Notes: generated from the sequence alone by a model not told the origin. A stretch of 64,000 bases of DNA from Pseudomonadota bacterium (GCA_016125375.1 WGLU01000002.1:186001-250000); one strand, 5' to 3'. Positions 1 through 9,088 are shown, numbered from the stretch's first letter. A program made the numbers and translations.

Positions 1-2
1 GC

Positions 3-632
3 GTCGCCCTCATCCAAGCGGATCGGGCCGACATCTTCTTCCAGATCTTTCCCGAGGCATCCGAAAAGCTTTACGCTGCCTACTGCTTTGCCTTGTGGCA
101 TCACCGCAAGCAAAAGCGTCGTGGCCGCGGCCGGGCATTCATCCATCATCCGCTCACTGTCGCGCTCATCGTGCAGCAGGCCGGTGGCACCGAGGAGCAG
201 CTCATTGCTGCCTTCCTCCATGACACCATTGAGGATGCGGACGCCAACAAGAAGACCCGTGATCAGGTCTACAATGCCATCAAGCGCAAGTTCGGCAAAG
301 ACGTAGCCGATCTGGTGCTGGCCCTGAGCAACGCCGACAAGCTCGACAAAAAGCTCAAGCGCCAATGGCAGCTGGATCACTATGCCAAGGCCCCGGACAA
401 GGTACGGCTGGTCAAGAGCTGCGACACGGTCTCCAAGCTCGTGGACGAGGTGTTCGACCCCTCGCGCAAGCCCAAGAGCATCGTCAAGCTAGTGCACTTC
501 CTGAACGCCTTTCTGGCGCAGAAGGACGGCACCAACCCCCTTGCCGCGCAGTTGCGCGACGAGGTGGTGGCCCGCCTGAATCTGGACATCGCCACCCCGG
601 TGCCCGACGACGGCGAGACCGACGACGCCTAA
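3..632 (+). CDS. HD-domain phosphohydrolase, (p)ppGpp hydrolase-like (5' partial)
   Basis: The reading frame is open from the first base, so the gene begins upstream of the window; 209 codons are visible. An HD-domain pattern is clear: a first histidine in a HHP-x-TVA segment around fragment residue 46, then LHDTIED, the metal-binding HD and following ED typical of the SpoT/MESH1 hydrolase branch of RelA/SpoT proteins. No synthetase or TGS domain follows, and the protein ends about 140 residues later in an acidic tail, so a small stand-alone alarmone hydrolase is the best reading. A rho-independent terminator follows 18 bases after the stop. Family assignment is by motif; activity on (p)ppGpp is inferred. 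Confidence 0.7.
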   Translation, partial: VALIQADRADIFFQIFPEASEKLYAAYCFALWHHRKQKRRGRGRAFIHHPLTVALIVQQAGGTEEQLIAAFLHDTIEDADANKKTRDQVYNAIKRKFGKDVADLVLALSNADKLDKKLKRQWQLDHYAKAPDKVRLVKSCDTVSKLVDEVFDPSRKPKSIVKLVHFLNAFLAQKDGTNPLAAQLRDEVVARLNLDIATPVPDDGETDDA

Positions 633-649
633 GCATCCGACAAACGGAA

Positions 650-679
650 AACCGCCCCTGAGAAGGGGCGGTTTTTTTT
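650..679. terminator. Rho-independent terminator, probably bidirectional
   Basis: A 9-bp GC-rich stem (AACCGCCCC with GGGGCGGTT, loop of 6) is followed by eight T on the + strand and by a T-rich run on the - strand. It lies between the convergent HD gene and the membrane-protein gene ending at 678. Confidence 0.85.
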
Positions 680-1238
680 ATTTAACCTTCAGTGAAATCA
701 GGAAAGGGTCAAGCCATCCGCTGACCACAGAAAAATAGTACGGCGACAGCACAAACCAAAAAATGAACGAGAACAGAATCTTGCCCAGAATAGCCGAGTA
801 AACCAGAAACGGCAGACCGGGCATGGTACCCCCGCGCCACATCAGGTCAACAACCCTCTGGCTGTCCCCGAAACCGCTGTCCACCACATCCTGACGGAGC
901 ATCATCCGCCGGCAACGCAGGTAGTACACGTTATTGCCAGCCAGAAACAGCGCCAGATGCGGCAGCACAAAAATAAGCGGCCAATGCTGGGACAGGTCTT
1001 TAAAGCTTGTGTAGAAAGCATGCAGGACCAGATAGGACAACACGACCATAGGCAGGTAAAAGAGCACCACACCCACCACCAGCTTGCGGCGGATCATCCA
1101 CAGCGGGCCAAAAATGCCCGCGAAGATGTTGGGGTTCAGGGGCCAGCCATTCTCTATCTTTTCAAACACAGACAGATAGTAGCTGGTCCCTTTTTCCCCG
1201 ATCAGGATGCCGAAGTCGCGGCGGCGTTTATCGTCCAA
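678..1238 (-). CDS. DUF2628-like membrane protein
   Basis: 186 residues beginning with a TTG codon; an AAAGG ribosome-binding site lies a suitable distance upstream and no ATG fits better. The segment PNIFAGIFGPLWMIRRK at about residues 36-52 resembles the N-AAFFGPLWYLYRK signature of DUF2628 proteins, small inner-membrane proteins of unknown function. Hydrophobic stretches near residues 53-75, 87-104 and 145-175 suggest three to four membrane passes. It starts 14 bases after the icd stop on the same strand, so it is probably co-transcribed with icd. No biochemical role can be assigned. Confidence 0.6.
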   Translation of the reverse strand: MDDKRRRDFGILIGEKGTSYYLSVFEKIENGWPLNPNIFAGIFGPLWMIRRKLVVGVVLFYLPMVVLSYLVLHAFYTSFKDLSQHWPLIFVLPHLALFLAGNNVYYLRCRRMMLRQDVVDSGFGDSQRVVDLMWRGGTMPGLPFLVYSAILGKILFSFIFWFVLSPYYFSVVSGWLDPFLISLKVK

Positions 1239-1252
1239 GCAGGCAGCCTTTC

Positions 1253-2503
1253 TTACATTTTGGCGATAACGGCATCACCAAAGGCCGAGCACTTCACTTC
1301 TTTGGCGCCATCCATCAGACGGGCAAAATCGTAAGTGACGGTTTTGGCGGTGATGGCACCTTCGATGCCTTTAATCACCATGTCGGCGGCCTCGACCCAG
1401 CCCATGTGGCGGAGCATCATCTCGCCCGAGAGGATGACCGAGCTCGGGTTGACCTTGTCCAGCCCTGCGTATTTGGGCGCAGTGCCGTGAGTAGCCTCGA
1501 AAATCGCGTGGCCGCTGGTGTAGTTGATATTGGCACCCGGAGCAATACCGATACCGCCAACAGTGGCGGCCAGCGCGTCAGAGATGTAGTCCCCGTTCAG
1601 GTTCATGGTCGCAATGACCGAGTATTCCTTCGGACGGGTCAGAATCTGTTGCAGGAAGGCATCCGCAATCACATCCTTGACCATGATTTTGCCGGGCTGT
1701 TCTTCCCAGTTCACATCCTCGGCCACAACGGCTTTGCCCACATACTCTTTACGGACCAGATCATAACCCCAGTCCTTGAAGGCACCTTCGGTGAACTTCA
1801 TGATGTTACCTTTGTGGACCAGCGTCACGGAAGGCAGCTTGTTGGCAATGGCGTAGTCGAGCGCGGCGCGTACCAGACGCTCCGTCCCCTCGCGGGAGCA
1901 GGGCTTGATGCCGATGCCGGAGGTTTCGGGGAAGCGGATTTTCTTCACGCCCATCTCTTCCATCAGGAACTTGATGACCTTCTTCACTTCCGGTGTGCCT
2001 TCGCGCCATTCGATACCGGCGTAAATGTCTTCACTGTTCTCACGGAAGACCACCATGTCGGTATGCTCGGGGTGTTTAACCGGGCTGGGCACGCCTTTAA
2101 AATACTGCACAGGGCGCAGGCAGGTGTACAGGTCCAGCTCCTGACGCAGGGCAACGTTCAGGGAGCGGAAACCCCCACCCACCGGTGTGGTCAGAGGGCC
2201 TTTGATGCCGATGCGGTATTCGGAGAAAGCTTTCAGCGTTTCTTCCGGCAGCCAGACTTCTTTACCGTAAACGGCGTTGGCTTTCTCGCCGGCATAGACT
2301 TCCATCCATGCAATCTTGCGCTTGCCCTTGTAGGCTTTTTCTACTGCAGCATCCAATACCTTCTGGCTTGCTTTCCAGATGTCGGGACCTGTGCCGTCAC
2401 CTTCGATAAAAGCAACAATCGGATGGTCCGGCACTTGCAGTTTGCCGTTGGTCATTTCAATTTTGGCGCCGGTGGCGGGGATTTTGATTTTGTCGAAAGC
2501 CAT
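1253..2503 (-). CDS. icd: Isocitrate dehydrogenase, NADP-dependent (E. coli type)
   Basis: Catalyses oxidative decarboxylation of isocitrate to 2-oxoglutarate in the TCA cycle. The 416 residues align almost without gaps to E. coli Icd. The NADP-recognising residues Lys344, Tyr345, Tyr391 and Arg395 all sit at the E. coli positions, and the substrate-binding serine in GGGFRSLNV (Ser114) matches the serine phosphorylated by AceK in E. coli. The start at 2503 (MAFDKIK) is chosen because AGGAG lies 9 bases upstream; a longer frame to 2554 lacks such a site. A second, unrelated-subtype isocitrate dehydrogenase with the opposite cofactor signature lies 1.1 kb away on the same strand. Confidence 0.95.
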   Translation of the reverse strand: MAFDKIKIPATGAKIEMTNGKLQVPDHPIVAFIEGDGTGPDIWKASQKVLDAAVEKAYKGKRKIAWMEVYAGEKANAVYGKEVWLPEETLKAFSEYRIGIKGPLTTPVGGGFRSLNVALRQELDLYTCLRPVQYFKGVPSPVKHPEHTDMVVFRENSEDIYAGIEWREGTPEVKKVIKFLMEEMGVKKIRFPETSGIGIKPCSREGTERLVRAALDYAIANKLPSVTLVHKGNIMKFTEGAFKDWGYDLVRKEYVGKAVVAEDVNWEEQPGKIMVKDVIADAFLQQILTRPKEYSVIATMNLNGDYISDALAATVGGIGIAPGANINYTSGHAIFEATHGTAPKYAGLDKVNPSSVILSGEMMLRHMGWVEAADMVIKGIEGAITAKTVTYDFARLMDGAKEVKCSAFGDAVIAKM

Positions 2504-2576
2504 GATGGGGTCTCCTGAAAACTTGTGTCTACTCGGAATTTCAAGCAGACCCACTATACACCACCGCCTATGTGCT

Positions 2577-2612
2577 CACAAAAGCAAAACGGCACCCCTG
2601 TCGGGGTGCCGT
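2577..2612 (-). terminator. Rho-independent terminator of the 2623-3075 gene
   Basis: A 10-bp stem (ACGGCACCCC with GGGGTGCCGT) and 4-base loop lie just past the stop of the leftward gene and are followed on the - strand by GTTTTGCTTTT. Confidence 0.8.
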
Positions 2613-2622
2613 TGTCGTATGT

Positions 2623-3075
2623 TCATGACTCCTTGCCGGACAGCGCGTAGCTCACCAGACCGATCCCGAGTCCCAGGACGACAAGAATGACGCTGCCGGT
2701 CATGGCGAACATCATCACATCGGGGGTGTCGAACGGCAGATGCTTGCCCGCGAAGAACGGGACCCAGCTGTCGACAATGCTGCCCCGGCCGTAGCGCGAT
2801 GTTGCCACGCCCATACCGATGATTGCCAGCATCCAGCCGAGGACCCACACGCCGATGGAGAGGAACAGGCCCCGCGGTGCTTCGGCATTGTAGACCTTGA
2901 CCGTATCGGCAACCTTTGGCGTCAGTGCCGCCTTCAGGTCAGCTTCCAGCGCCTGGTCCGTGATGTCCACGGCACCGGTGATGGTCAACTCCAGCTTGCG
3001 CCCGCCCGGTGTGACAGCCGTGTAGCTGCGCAATTTGGTGGTGGCGCGGTGTTGCGGAACAATGATGACAGACAT
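2623..3075 (-). CDS. Hypothetical two-helix membrane protein
   Basis: 150 residues; start at 3075 (MSVIIVPQ) chosen because GAGG lies just upstream. The first 65 residues look soluble and contain a repeated-strand segment (KLELTITGAVDITDQALEADLKAAL). Hydrophobic helices follow at about 69-92 and 121-145, separated by a short loop. I recognise no family. It is monocistronic: it has its own terminator and about 200 bases separate it from the divergent gene at 3284. Confidence 0.6.
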   Translation of the reverse strand: MSVIIVPQHRATTKLRSYTAVTPGGRKLELTITGAVDITDQALEADLKAALTPKVADTVKVYNAEAPRGLFLSIGVWVLGWMLAIIGMGVATSRYGRGSIVDSWVPFFAGKHLPFDTPDVMMFAMTGSVILVVLGLGIGLVSYALSGKES

Positions 3076-3283
3076 AGTTGCCTCATGTGGAAAGAGAGTG
3101 TGGAGGAAACGGCATGTTTTCTTGATTGCATACCCATCTGGGCATCCACAGGTCAACCGTCAACTCCGCCACATAAAAAGAAGTTGTAAATCGCTGCCAA
3201 CTTGCCTACTTGGTGAGAGGTAAATGCGTAATCTTGCGTTTCTTTTCACCCACTAGAAGCACGAACCGTTACAGGTTGTTCCA

Positions 3284-3568
3284 ATGGTTGATCTTCTTAT
3301 CTCGCCGAAAGGCTTTACCCTGCCGAACGTTCAGAACGCCAGCCCACTCGGGATGGTTACGGCAGCAGTCACCTGCGAAGTGGCCCTTCATGGTCACGAG
3401 GAGTCCGCGCTCAACAAAGCGATGGGTATCCTTGCAGGAAAAGCCAAAAAGCTCGGCGCGGACGCCATCGTTGAGGCCGAAGTGCACGTACAGCGGCTGA
3501 ATGGCTCCCATGTCTGCCTCTATCTTCTTACAGGCATGGCCGTCAATATCGGCGAAGAATTCCCGTGA
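3284..3568 (+). CDS. YbjQ-like (UPF0145) putative heavy-metal-binding protein
   Basis: 94 residues. The central segment with KAKKLGADAIVEAEVHVQ followed by YLLTGMAV resembles the YbjQ/YdgH-like UPF0145 fold, in which small pentamer-forming proteins carry an 'A..LGADAVVGV' strand and an 'A.GTAV' C-terminal strand. The function of that family is not established. The ATG is preceded by AGG at a workable distance, and a TTTCTTTTCACCC leader lies further upstream, like the leaders of the small orphan genes in this window. A strong terminator follows. Confidence 0.5.
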   Translation: MVDLLISPKGFTLPNVQNASPLGMVTAAVTCEVALHGHEESALNKAMGILAGKAKKLGADAIVEAEVHVQRLNGSHVCLYLLTGMAVNIGEEFP

Positions 3569-3580
3569 CATGCGCATGAG

Positions 3581-3612
3581 AAACCGCCCCCTCGGGGGCG
3601 GTTTCTTATTTT
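3581..3612. terminator. Bidirectional terminator
   Basis: An 11-bp perfect stem (AAACCGCCCCC with its complement) and a 2-base loop are followed by TTTCTTATTTT on the + strand. It lies between convergent genes ending at 3568 and 3626. Confidence 0.85.
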
Positions 3613-3625
3613 CAGAGGTCTGTAG

Positions 3626-5068
3626 TTACATCCCTTGTACTTGGCTGAAGCAGCGCTCGCCGTCAAAGGTGTACAGGTTCTGGATCTCAATCCAGTCCAG
3701 GCCCTGGGCTTCCACTTTAGCCAGCACGTCGCGGATCTGGGCATTGGTTACCTTGCCCTCTTCCCCTTCAAAGCGGCAGCGCCAGTGGTCGGTCACGATA
3801 CGGGCGTTCGGAGCGTCCGGATAAACCTTTACCCCGCGGCTGGACATAACCTTGAAGGTCAGGCCCGGAACGGATGTTTTTTCAATCAGTGCGCCCAGCT
3901 CGTTCGGGTTGGCACCGGCCTTATCCAGGAAGATATCCACACCAATCAGGCGTTTGGTACGCACAGACTTGGTTGTTTCCGACACTTTAGGCATTTTCAT
4001 GGCCTTAAAGTCGCCCGCTTTGGCAGGTGCCATTGCTTGCGGCAGTTTGCCCAGACAGGCAATAACAGCATCGGCGAACTGTGCCGTGGTCAGGGCCTTT
4101 TTATTCGGGGCGCAAATGTCGGCCGTATGATGACCGTCTTCCAGCGCACGCAGCCAGGCATTCTGGATGGTGGCAGCCACGTCGGACTGGCCGATGTGGT
4201 GCAGCATCAGAATGGCAGCGTTGAGCAGGCCCGACGGGTTGGCGATGCCTTTGCCGGCAATATCAGGCGCGGAACCGTGTACGGCCTCGAACATGGCGTA
4301 TTCGTCGCCGATGTTGGAAGAGCCTGCAAGGCCTACGGAGCCGGCAATCTGGCTGGCGATGTCGGAAACAATGTCACCGTACAGGTTCAGGGTCACCACC
4401 ACGTCAAAACGCTCGGGCGTATCGGCGATACGGGCCATGCCGATGTCGACAATCAGGGATTCAGCCTGAATGTCCGGATATTCGGAGGCAATCAGTTTGA
4501 AGACCTTGTGGAACAGGCCGTCGGAGATCTTCATGATGTTGTCTTTAATCAGGCAGGTCACCTTTTTACGGCCGTTGGCGCGGGCATATTCAAAGGCGTA
4601 GCGGATAATCATTTCCGACCCGGTACGGCTCATGAACTTGACGCTGTGGCAGGTGTCGCGTGTCTGACGGTATTCGATACCGGCGTACAAATCTTCCTCG
4701 TTCTCGCGGACGATGACCATATCGATGGCATCATGTTTGGAGTGCACGAAGGGTTTGAACGTACGGACAGGGCGCACGTTGGAGAACAGGCCAAACGTTT
4801 TACGCATGGTCACGTTCACACTCTTGTAGCCGCCGCCTTGCGGGGTTGTAATCGGTGCCTTCAGGAAGATTTTGGTACTACGGATGCTGGCCCAGGCAGC
4901 GTCGGTCACGCCGTTGTTATTGCCGGACAGGTAGACCTTTTCGCCAATATCCACAAATTCCGGCGCGATGCGGGCACCCGCAGCTTCCAGAATACGCATG
5001 GTGGCATCCATAATTTCGGGGCCGATGCCGTCGCCGCGGGCGACTGTAACGGGCACAAGATTGGCCAT
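3626..5068 (-). CDS. Isocitrate dehydrogenase, alphaproteobacterial type, predicted NAD-dependent
   Basis: 480 residues of the isocitrate/isopropylmalate dehydrogenase superfamily, with the C-terminal extension of the alphaproteobacterial/rickettsial ICDH subfamily. Substrate residues are visible: Ser83 and Asn85 in GGGYKSVNV, Arg89, Arg99 and Arg121 (VRENEEDLYAG), and metal-ligand aspartates around 232-236. The cofactor segment reads HGSAPDIAG (Asp269, Ile270), the pairing that in this superfamily goes with NAD rather than NADP. The start at 5068 follows a GGAGA site. Having this enzyme beside an NADP-type icd is unusual. The isocitrate call is by overall resemblance; isopropylmalate or homoisocitrate use is less likely. 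Confidence 0.85.
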   Translation of the reverse strand: MANLVPVTVARGDGIGPEIMDATMRILEAAGARIAPEFVDIGEKVYLSGNNNGVTDAAWASIRSTKIFLKAPITTPQGGGYKSVNVTMRKTFGLFSNVRPVRTFKPFVHSKHDAIDMVIVRENEEDLYAGIEYRQTRDTCHSVKFMSRTGSEMIIRYAFEYARANGRKKVTCLIKDNIMKISDGLFHKVFKLIASEYPDIQAESLIVDIGMARIADTPERFDVVVTLNLYGDIVSDIASQIAGSVGLAGSSNIGDEYAMFEAVHGSAPDIAGKGIANPSGLLNAAILMLHHIGQSDVAATIQNAWLRALEDGHHTADICAPNKKALTTAQFADAVIACLGKLPQAMAPAKAGDFKAMKMPKVSETTKSVRTKRLIGVDIFLDKAGANPNELGALIEKTSVPGLTFKVMSSRGVKVYPDAPNARIVTDHWRCRFEGEEGKVTNAQIRDVLAKVEAQGLDWIEIQNLYTFDGERCFSQVQGM

Positions 5069-5280
5069 AGAGGTGGTCTCCTTTTTCTTCCTGACTAATT
5101 ACACTGCGCTTTGTTAAAGGTGGCAGTTCACCGCAAAAATTATATCGCAGCCGCGAAAGAACGTCATCACATTCCGTAAGGCACCAATTGACAAATCGCA
5201 TGCGCGCACCTAAAACCTAGTGCTGTTATTCACCCCTTTATCCCGTTTTGCCCTCTCTCCTCTCTCCGGAGCACAAACGT

Positions 5281-6414
5281 ATGCTCGAACACGTATCGAC
5301 CGGCACCGACTGGTCTGCCGTTCTCAACATCATGTTGCTGACCAACCCGGTCGGTGACTGGTTCATGGCAGGTGGCGTGATGCTGGCCACCATGATCCTC
5401 CTCAACGTTGCCCAGCGCTGGCTGGCGCGTGTCATTGTGGTCCCGCCCAAAGGCGTGCCCGCAACGCCGCTCCGTCGGCTCATCGCCCGCATCATCGCCC
5501 GTACGCACATGATCTTCCTGTGCGGCATGGGCATTTTCGCAGGCTCCAAGATCCTGATCATGCCGGATGTGGTCACCCACATCTTTGCCAGCATCGCCTT
5601 CATTGTGACGGCGTTGCAGGCAGCCATCTGGCTGACGCAGGTCATCAGCGTTGCCATCGCCCACTACACCGAAACCATGATGGAAACCGACAAGGACAGT
5701 GTGACCACGGTCAACATTCTGTCCCTGCTGGCCCGCGCGGTGGTGTGGATTGTCTGCATCCTGGTGGTGCTGAGCAATCTGGGTGTCAACATTACCGCCT
5801 TCGTTGCCAGCCTTGGCATCGGCGGTGTGGCGATTGCGCTGGCCAGCCAAAAGCTGCTCGGTGATTTCTTCTCCGGCCTGACCATCGTGCTGGACAAGCC
5901 CTTCGGCATCGGCGACTTCATCGTCATCGACAACGGCGCCCAGTCGGGTACCGTTCAGCAGATTGGCGTCAAGAGCACGCGCATCCGCTGCCGCACCGGC
6001 GAGGATCTGATCATCTCCAACAGCAAGTTGCTGGACGGGGCGATCATGAACCACCACGGCATCGAAAAACGCCGCTCCACGATGATTCTGCAGATACAGC
6101 ACGGTATGGCGCCCGACGTGATGGATACCATCCCCGAAAAGCTGGCCGGCATCATCAAAGGCATCGAGAATCTGGATCTGGTCCGGGCAACCTGCACCAA
6201 CCTGACGATGGACGGTGTGGAGTTCACCATCGCCTTCAACGTCACCAGCGGTGATTACGAGGTCTATGCCGCCCTGAACCAACAGGTGCTGCTGGCCATC
6301 TACCGCCTGTTCCACACGGAAGGTATTCACCTTGCCCGCCCGCTGCGCATCATGGAGATGCGTACCGGCGCTGCCACCCCTGCAACGCAGGGCGCCGGCA
6401 CGGCAACGTCGTAA
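5281..6414 (+). CDS. MscS-family mechanosensitive ion channel
   Basis: 377 residues from the ATG at 5281, which has GGAG 9 bases upstream; an in-frame TTG at 5248 is less convincing. Hydrophobic helices occupy roughly residues 22-45, 70-90, 100-125 and 150-170. The pore helix region reads GIGGVAIALASQKLLGDFFSGL, the Gly/Ala-rich TM3 and following beta-domain entry (DKPFGIGDFI, GTVQQIGVKSTRIR) that define MscS. The channel opens under membrane tension and releases solutes during hypo-osmotic shock. It ends in a terminator and appears monocistronic. Confidence 0.88.
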   Translation: MLEHVSTGTDWSAVLNIMLLTNPVGDWFMAGGVMLATMILLNVAQRWLARVIVVPPKGVPATPLRRLIARIIARTHMIFLCGMGIFAGSKILIMPDVVTHIFASIAFIVTALQAAIWLTQVISVAIAHYTETMMETDKDSVTTVNILSLLARAVVWIVCILVVLSNLGVNITAFVASLGIGGVAIALASQKLLGDFFSGLTIVLDKPFGIGDFIVIDNGAQSGTVQQIGVKSTRIRCRTGEDLIISNSKLLDGAIMNHHGIEKRRSTMILQIQHGMAPDVMDTIPEKLAGIIKGIENLDLVRATCTNLTMDGVEFTIAFNVTSGDYEVYAALNQQVLLAIYRLFHTEGIHLARPLRIMEMRTGAATPATQGAGTATS

Positions 6415-6428
6415 CCCTTCCAAAAGCG

Positions 6429-6458
6429 AACCGCCCCTTCACAGGGGCGGTTTTTTTT
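6429..6458 (+). terminator. Rho-independent terminator after the MscS gene
   Basis: A 9-bp stem (AACCGCCCC with GGGGCGGTT) is followed by a run of eight T, 14 bases past the stop at 6414. Confidence 0.85.
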
Positions 6459-6467
6459 GCAGGCATA

Positions 6468-7031
6468 TCAGGGCATATCCCTGAAACCGTAATCATTGAG
6501 GTACTGCGGTTTGCGCGGGCGCAGCTCGATTTTGTTGGTGTAGGCAGGGCCCAGGTTCCGGCGGGTATACCAGACGCCGTACTCGGCCGTCATCATGTTG
6601 CCGTTATGTTTGCCGAAGAACAGCTCCACCATCTCTTTTTTGCGGCTGTTGGGCAGGAAGCGGGCCGCAACGTAGGACAGGAACTTGACAACCTCAGCCT
6701 GCTCCGACTCCTCAATAACGTGGGCGCCATCCTTCCATTCCTTCCAGACCAGTTTGACAACGCCAACCTTATCTTTATCGGCGATATCCGGCTCGTAGGT
6801 CAGGTACACCATCTCCCACTTGCCGCCAGTACAGGTGAACTCTTGCGGTTGGGCCGGGAACTCCCGCGGGGGCATATGGATGGAGGCGCACTTAAGCTCC
6901 GTAATGGCACGTTCCATTTCCTCGTCGAACGAGCCCAGCTCGCCATTCGGGCGCGGCGGCAGGCTGGCACAGGCAGCAAGCAGCACCGTAGCGGCGCTGA
7001 CACAAACAAGGCGTGCATACCTTTGGAACAT
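6468..7031 (-). CDS. Hypothetical lipoprotein
   Basis: 187 residues with a clear lipoprotein signal: basic start (MFQRYAR), hydrophobic stretch and lipobox LLAAC with Cys21 as the lipidated residue. The mature part contains two cysteines (LKCASIHMP, FTCTGGKW) that could form a disulphide. No known domain is recognised. It sits downstream of phhB on the same strand, 59 bases away, and may share its transcript. The start codon lacks a strong ribosome-binding site, so translation initiation is uncertain. Confidence 0.65.
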   Translation of the reverse strand: MFQRYARLVCVSAATVLLAACASLPPRPNGELGSFDEEMERAITELKCASIHMPPREFPAQPQEFTCTGGKWEMVYLTYEPDIADKDKVGVVKLVWKEWKDGAHVIEESEQAEVVKFLSYVAARFLPNSRKKEMVELFFGKHNGNMMTAEYGVWYTRRNLGPAYTNKIELRPRKPQYLNDYGFRDMP

Positions 7032-7090
7032 TGGCAGGATTCCGTTTTATTTTTATTTAAGGTCATCCTATCACCCCGCAGGGGGTGGCC

Positions 7091-7474
7091 TCAAGCGGAC
7101 TTGGCTTTGGCGGCCTTTTTAGCGGCAACATCGGCCATATAAGCGTCGTACACGCGGTCGATCTTGGCGGCCAGAATAAAGTCGTTCTCGGTCAGGCCAC
7201 CAGCTTCGTGGGTCCAGATTTCAATCTCCACCTCGCCCCAGGTAAAATGGAAGTTGGGGTGGTGTTTTTCCTCTTCCGCCACATCGGCAGCCAGATTGAC
7301 GAGTTTTAGCGCACCCTTGAAGGTCTTGAATCGGAACTGGCGGTAAAGGCGGGTTTTACCATGGGTGAGTTGCCAGCCTTCGGCCAGTTGAGGCATCATT
7401 TTTTCTGCATCTGCACCATCCAAAAGGGGCACTTCGCCCGCACATGCCGCACATTTTTTTTCTGCTAAAGACAT
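7091..7474 (-). CDS. phhB: Pterin-4a-carbinolamine dehydratase
   Basis: 127 residues; start at 7474 preceded by a near-perfect AAGGAGG. The active-site signature is complete: EEEKHHP (His71, His72, Pro73), WTH (87-89) and GLT..D (93-98). The enzyme dehydrates 4a-hydroxytetrahydropterin formed during phenylalanine hydroxylation. About 25 extra N-terminal residues carry a CAAC motif (Cys8, Cys11). No phenylalanine hydroxylase gene is in the window, so its local partner is unknown. Confidence 0.88.
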   Translation of the reverse strand: MSLAEKKCAACAGEVPLLDGADAEKMMPQLAEGWQLTHGKTRLYRQFRFKTFKGALKLVNLAADVAEEEKHHPNFHFTWGEVEIEIWTHEAGGLTENDFILAAKIDRVYDAYMADVAAKKAAKAKSA

Positions 7475-7599
7475 TGGCCTTCCTCCTTGATAACGCTTTG
7501 TTACCCGGCAGTTTAGCGGAGAATACATTCCTTTCCAAGCCTTGAAAGGCTAACATAAAACACCACATAGCAGTATGAGCACAACTGGAGGACAGCACC

Positions 7600-8217
7600 A
7601 TGCAGCAGCATAGCGTTATGCCCGAAGGCCCGATTGTGTTCTATGCCCTTGACCATACACATGGCGAGGTCAAGACGATGGCCCTCGGTCAGGGCGGCAC
7701 CCTGACCTTTCATGTCTACAAACCGGAAATCAAATTGACGTCCCCCATGCAATCGCTGGAGGATCTTGTCCGTGAAAAAACGGCAGATGCCCCCTACGCA
7801 ATCGAAGATGCCGAGCTGACCCACCTTTTCCTGACGCTGGATACCCGGTTCAAAGACCATCTGGATCAGGCCCGCATGCTGGAGCCTTCCACCGAGGAAG
7901 CTGCTAAAGACTGCCTGCAACCCTATGAAAAGGAACTGGACACCATTTTTGATGCCGTCATGGACCGTATGGAGACCAGTGACAATTTCCGCGCCATTGC
8001 CGACGGTGACCCCCTGATGGAGGTGGAAACCCATCACCGCACCAACCGCGCTTTCAGCGCCTATTACCAGACCATTGGCAAAATCCGCGAAGGGCTGTGT
8101 GCCCGTGCCACCCGTAAGGCCGAACTCGCCGAGCTGGACTTTGAACAACAGGCACGCGATACTTGGGCTGAAAACGGTTTGGACCCCGACGACATGCCGG
8201 AGCTCCGTTACCGCTAA
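7600..8217 (+). CDS. Hypothetical protein
   Basis: 205 residues, start at 7600 after a GGAGGAC ribosome-binding site. The protein is acidic and largely helical by composition from about residue 50 on, with no signal peptide and no membrane segment. I recognise no domain. It is followed 32 bases later by the carbonic anhydrase gene on the same strand, so the two are likely co-transcribed. Confidence 0.55.
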   Translation: MQQHSVMPEGPIVFYALDHTHGEVKTMALGQGGTLTFHVYKPEIKLTSPMQSLEDLVREKTADAPYAIEDAELTHLFLTLDTRFKDHLDQARMLEPSTEEAAKDCLQPYEKELDTIFDAVMDRMETSDNFRAIADGDPLMEVETHHRTNRAFSAYYQTIGKIREGLCARATRKAELAELDFEQQARDTWAENGLDPDDMPELRYR

Positions 8218-8249
8218 AATACCCGAAAAAACTAACAAGGATCTGCGCC

Positions 8250-9050
8250 ATGCCCTTCAAGGACCTCTTCAGGGACCGCAATAATCCGTTCTCTTTTTTC
8301 TCCGATACGGGCGGGAAAAAGCCCAAAACACCCAAGACCCACATCCGCACCGCCGACGCCGCCATTACACGTGTCATTGCCGATAACATGGCCTTTATGG
8401 AAGACCACCCGCTAGAGGGGTTCTTTGACCATTTTCTGGATCAACAGACACCCTTTGCCACGCTGGTGCTCTGCTCCGACTCCCGTTGCCAGCTGGAGGC
8501 CTTTTGCAGCCAGCCTTTCAACAGTATTTTCGAGGTCTCCAACGCCGGGAACCGCTTCAAAGCGGATATGTTCTCGGTCTCGTTCGGGGTGAAAGTCCTC
8601 AAAACCCCCCTGCTCCTGATTATCGGCCACACCGACTGCGGCGCCATCAAAGCCGCTATGGCCGACCACAGCAAACTGGATGCGGAGATTCAAGCGGGTC
8701 TGGACGGGCTCAACCTGCCCGCTCACAGCCAGCCGGGTGACGATACAGCCACATATAACAGCAAGGTACTGGTGAACGTAATTGCCAACGTCAACGCACA
8801 GGTCCGTGCGGCGGTGGATACCTACAGCAAACAGGTCGCGGATGGTAACTTAAGCGTTGTTGGTGCGCTGTTCGATATTCATAACCTACTCGGCCACGGT
8901 AACGGCAAGCTGCACATTTTCAATGTGAGCGGCGAGACCGCCATCGACAAACTGCACATGCACAAAACCCTGCGTCACCTCTCGGACGCGGAGAAAAAAC
9001 TTACCCTGCTGGACATCTCCAAAGCCATGCCGGTCATCAATAACATCTGA
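8250..9050 (+). CDS. Beta-class carbonic anhydrase
   Basis: 266 residues. Interconverts CO2 and bicarbonate. The zinc site is visible: Cys75-x-Asp77-x-Arg79 (CSDSR) and His127-x-x-Cys130 (HTDC), with the family dyad Asp77-Arg79. The intervening segment with SVSFGVKVLKTPLLLIIGHTDCGA corresponds to the usual SLEYAV...GHxxCGA region. The N-terminal 35 residues are variable and positively charged. The start follows AAGGA by 8 bases. The stop is followed by a strong hairpin. No transporter of bicarbonate is next to it. Confidence 0.9.
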   Translation: MPFKDLFRDRNNPFSFFSDTGGKKPKTPKTHIRTADAAITRVIADNMAFMEDHPLEGFFDHFLDQQTPFATLVLCSDSRCQLEAFCSQPFNSIFEVSNAGNRFKADMFSVSFGVKVLKTPLLLIIGHTDCGAIKAAMADHSKLDAEIQAGLDGLNLPAHSQPGDDTATYNSKVLVNVIANVNAQVRAAVDTYSKQVADGNLSVVGALFDIHNLLGHGNGKLHIFNVSGETAIDKLHMHKTLRHLSDAEKKLTLLDISKAMPVINNI

Positions 9051-9055
9051 AAACA

Positions 9056-9084
9056 AAAACCCCGCTGCATCAGCAGCGGGGTTT
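9056..9084. terminator. Bidirectional terminator
   Basis: A 9-bp stem (CCCCGCTGC with GCAGCGGGG) sits between convergent genes. The T-run is best on the - strand (GTTTTTGTTTT) and weaker on the + strand. Confidence 0.8.
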
Positions 9085-9088
9085 GGCG

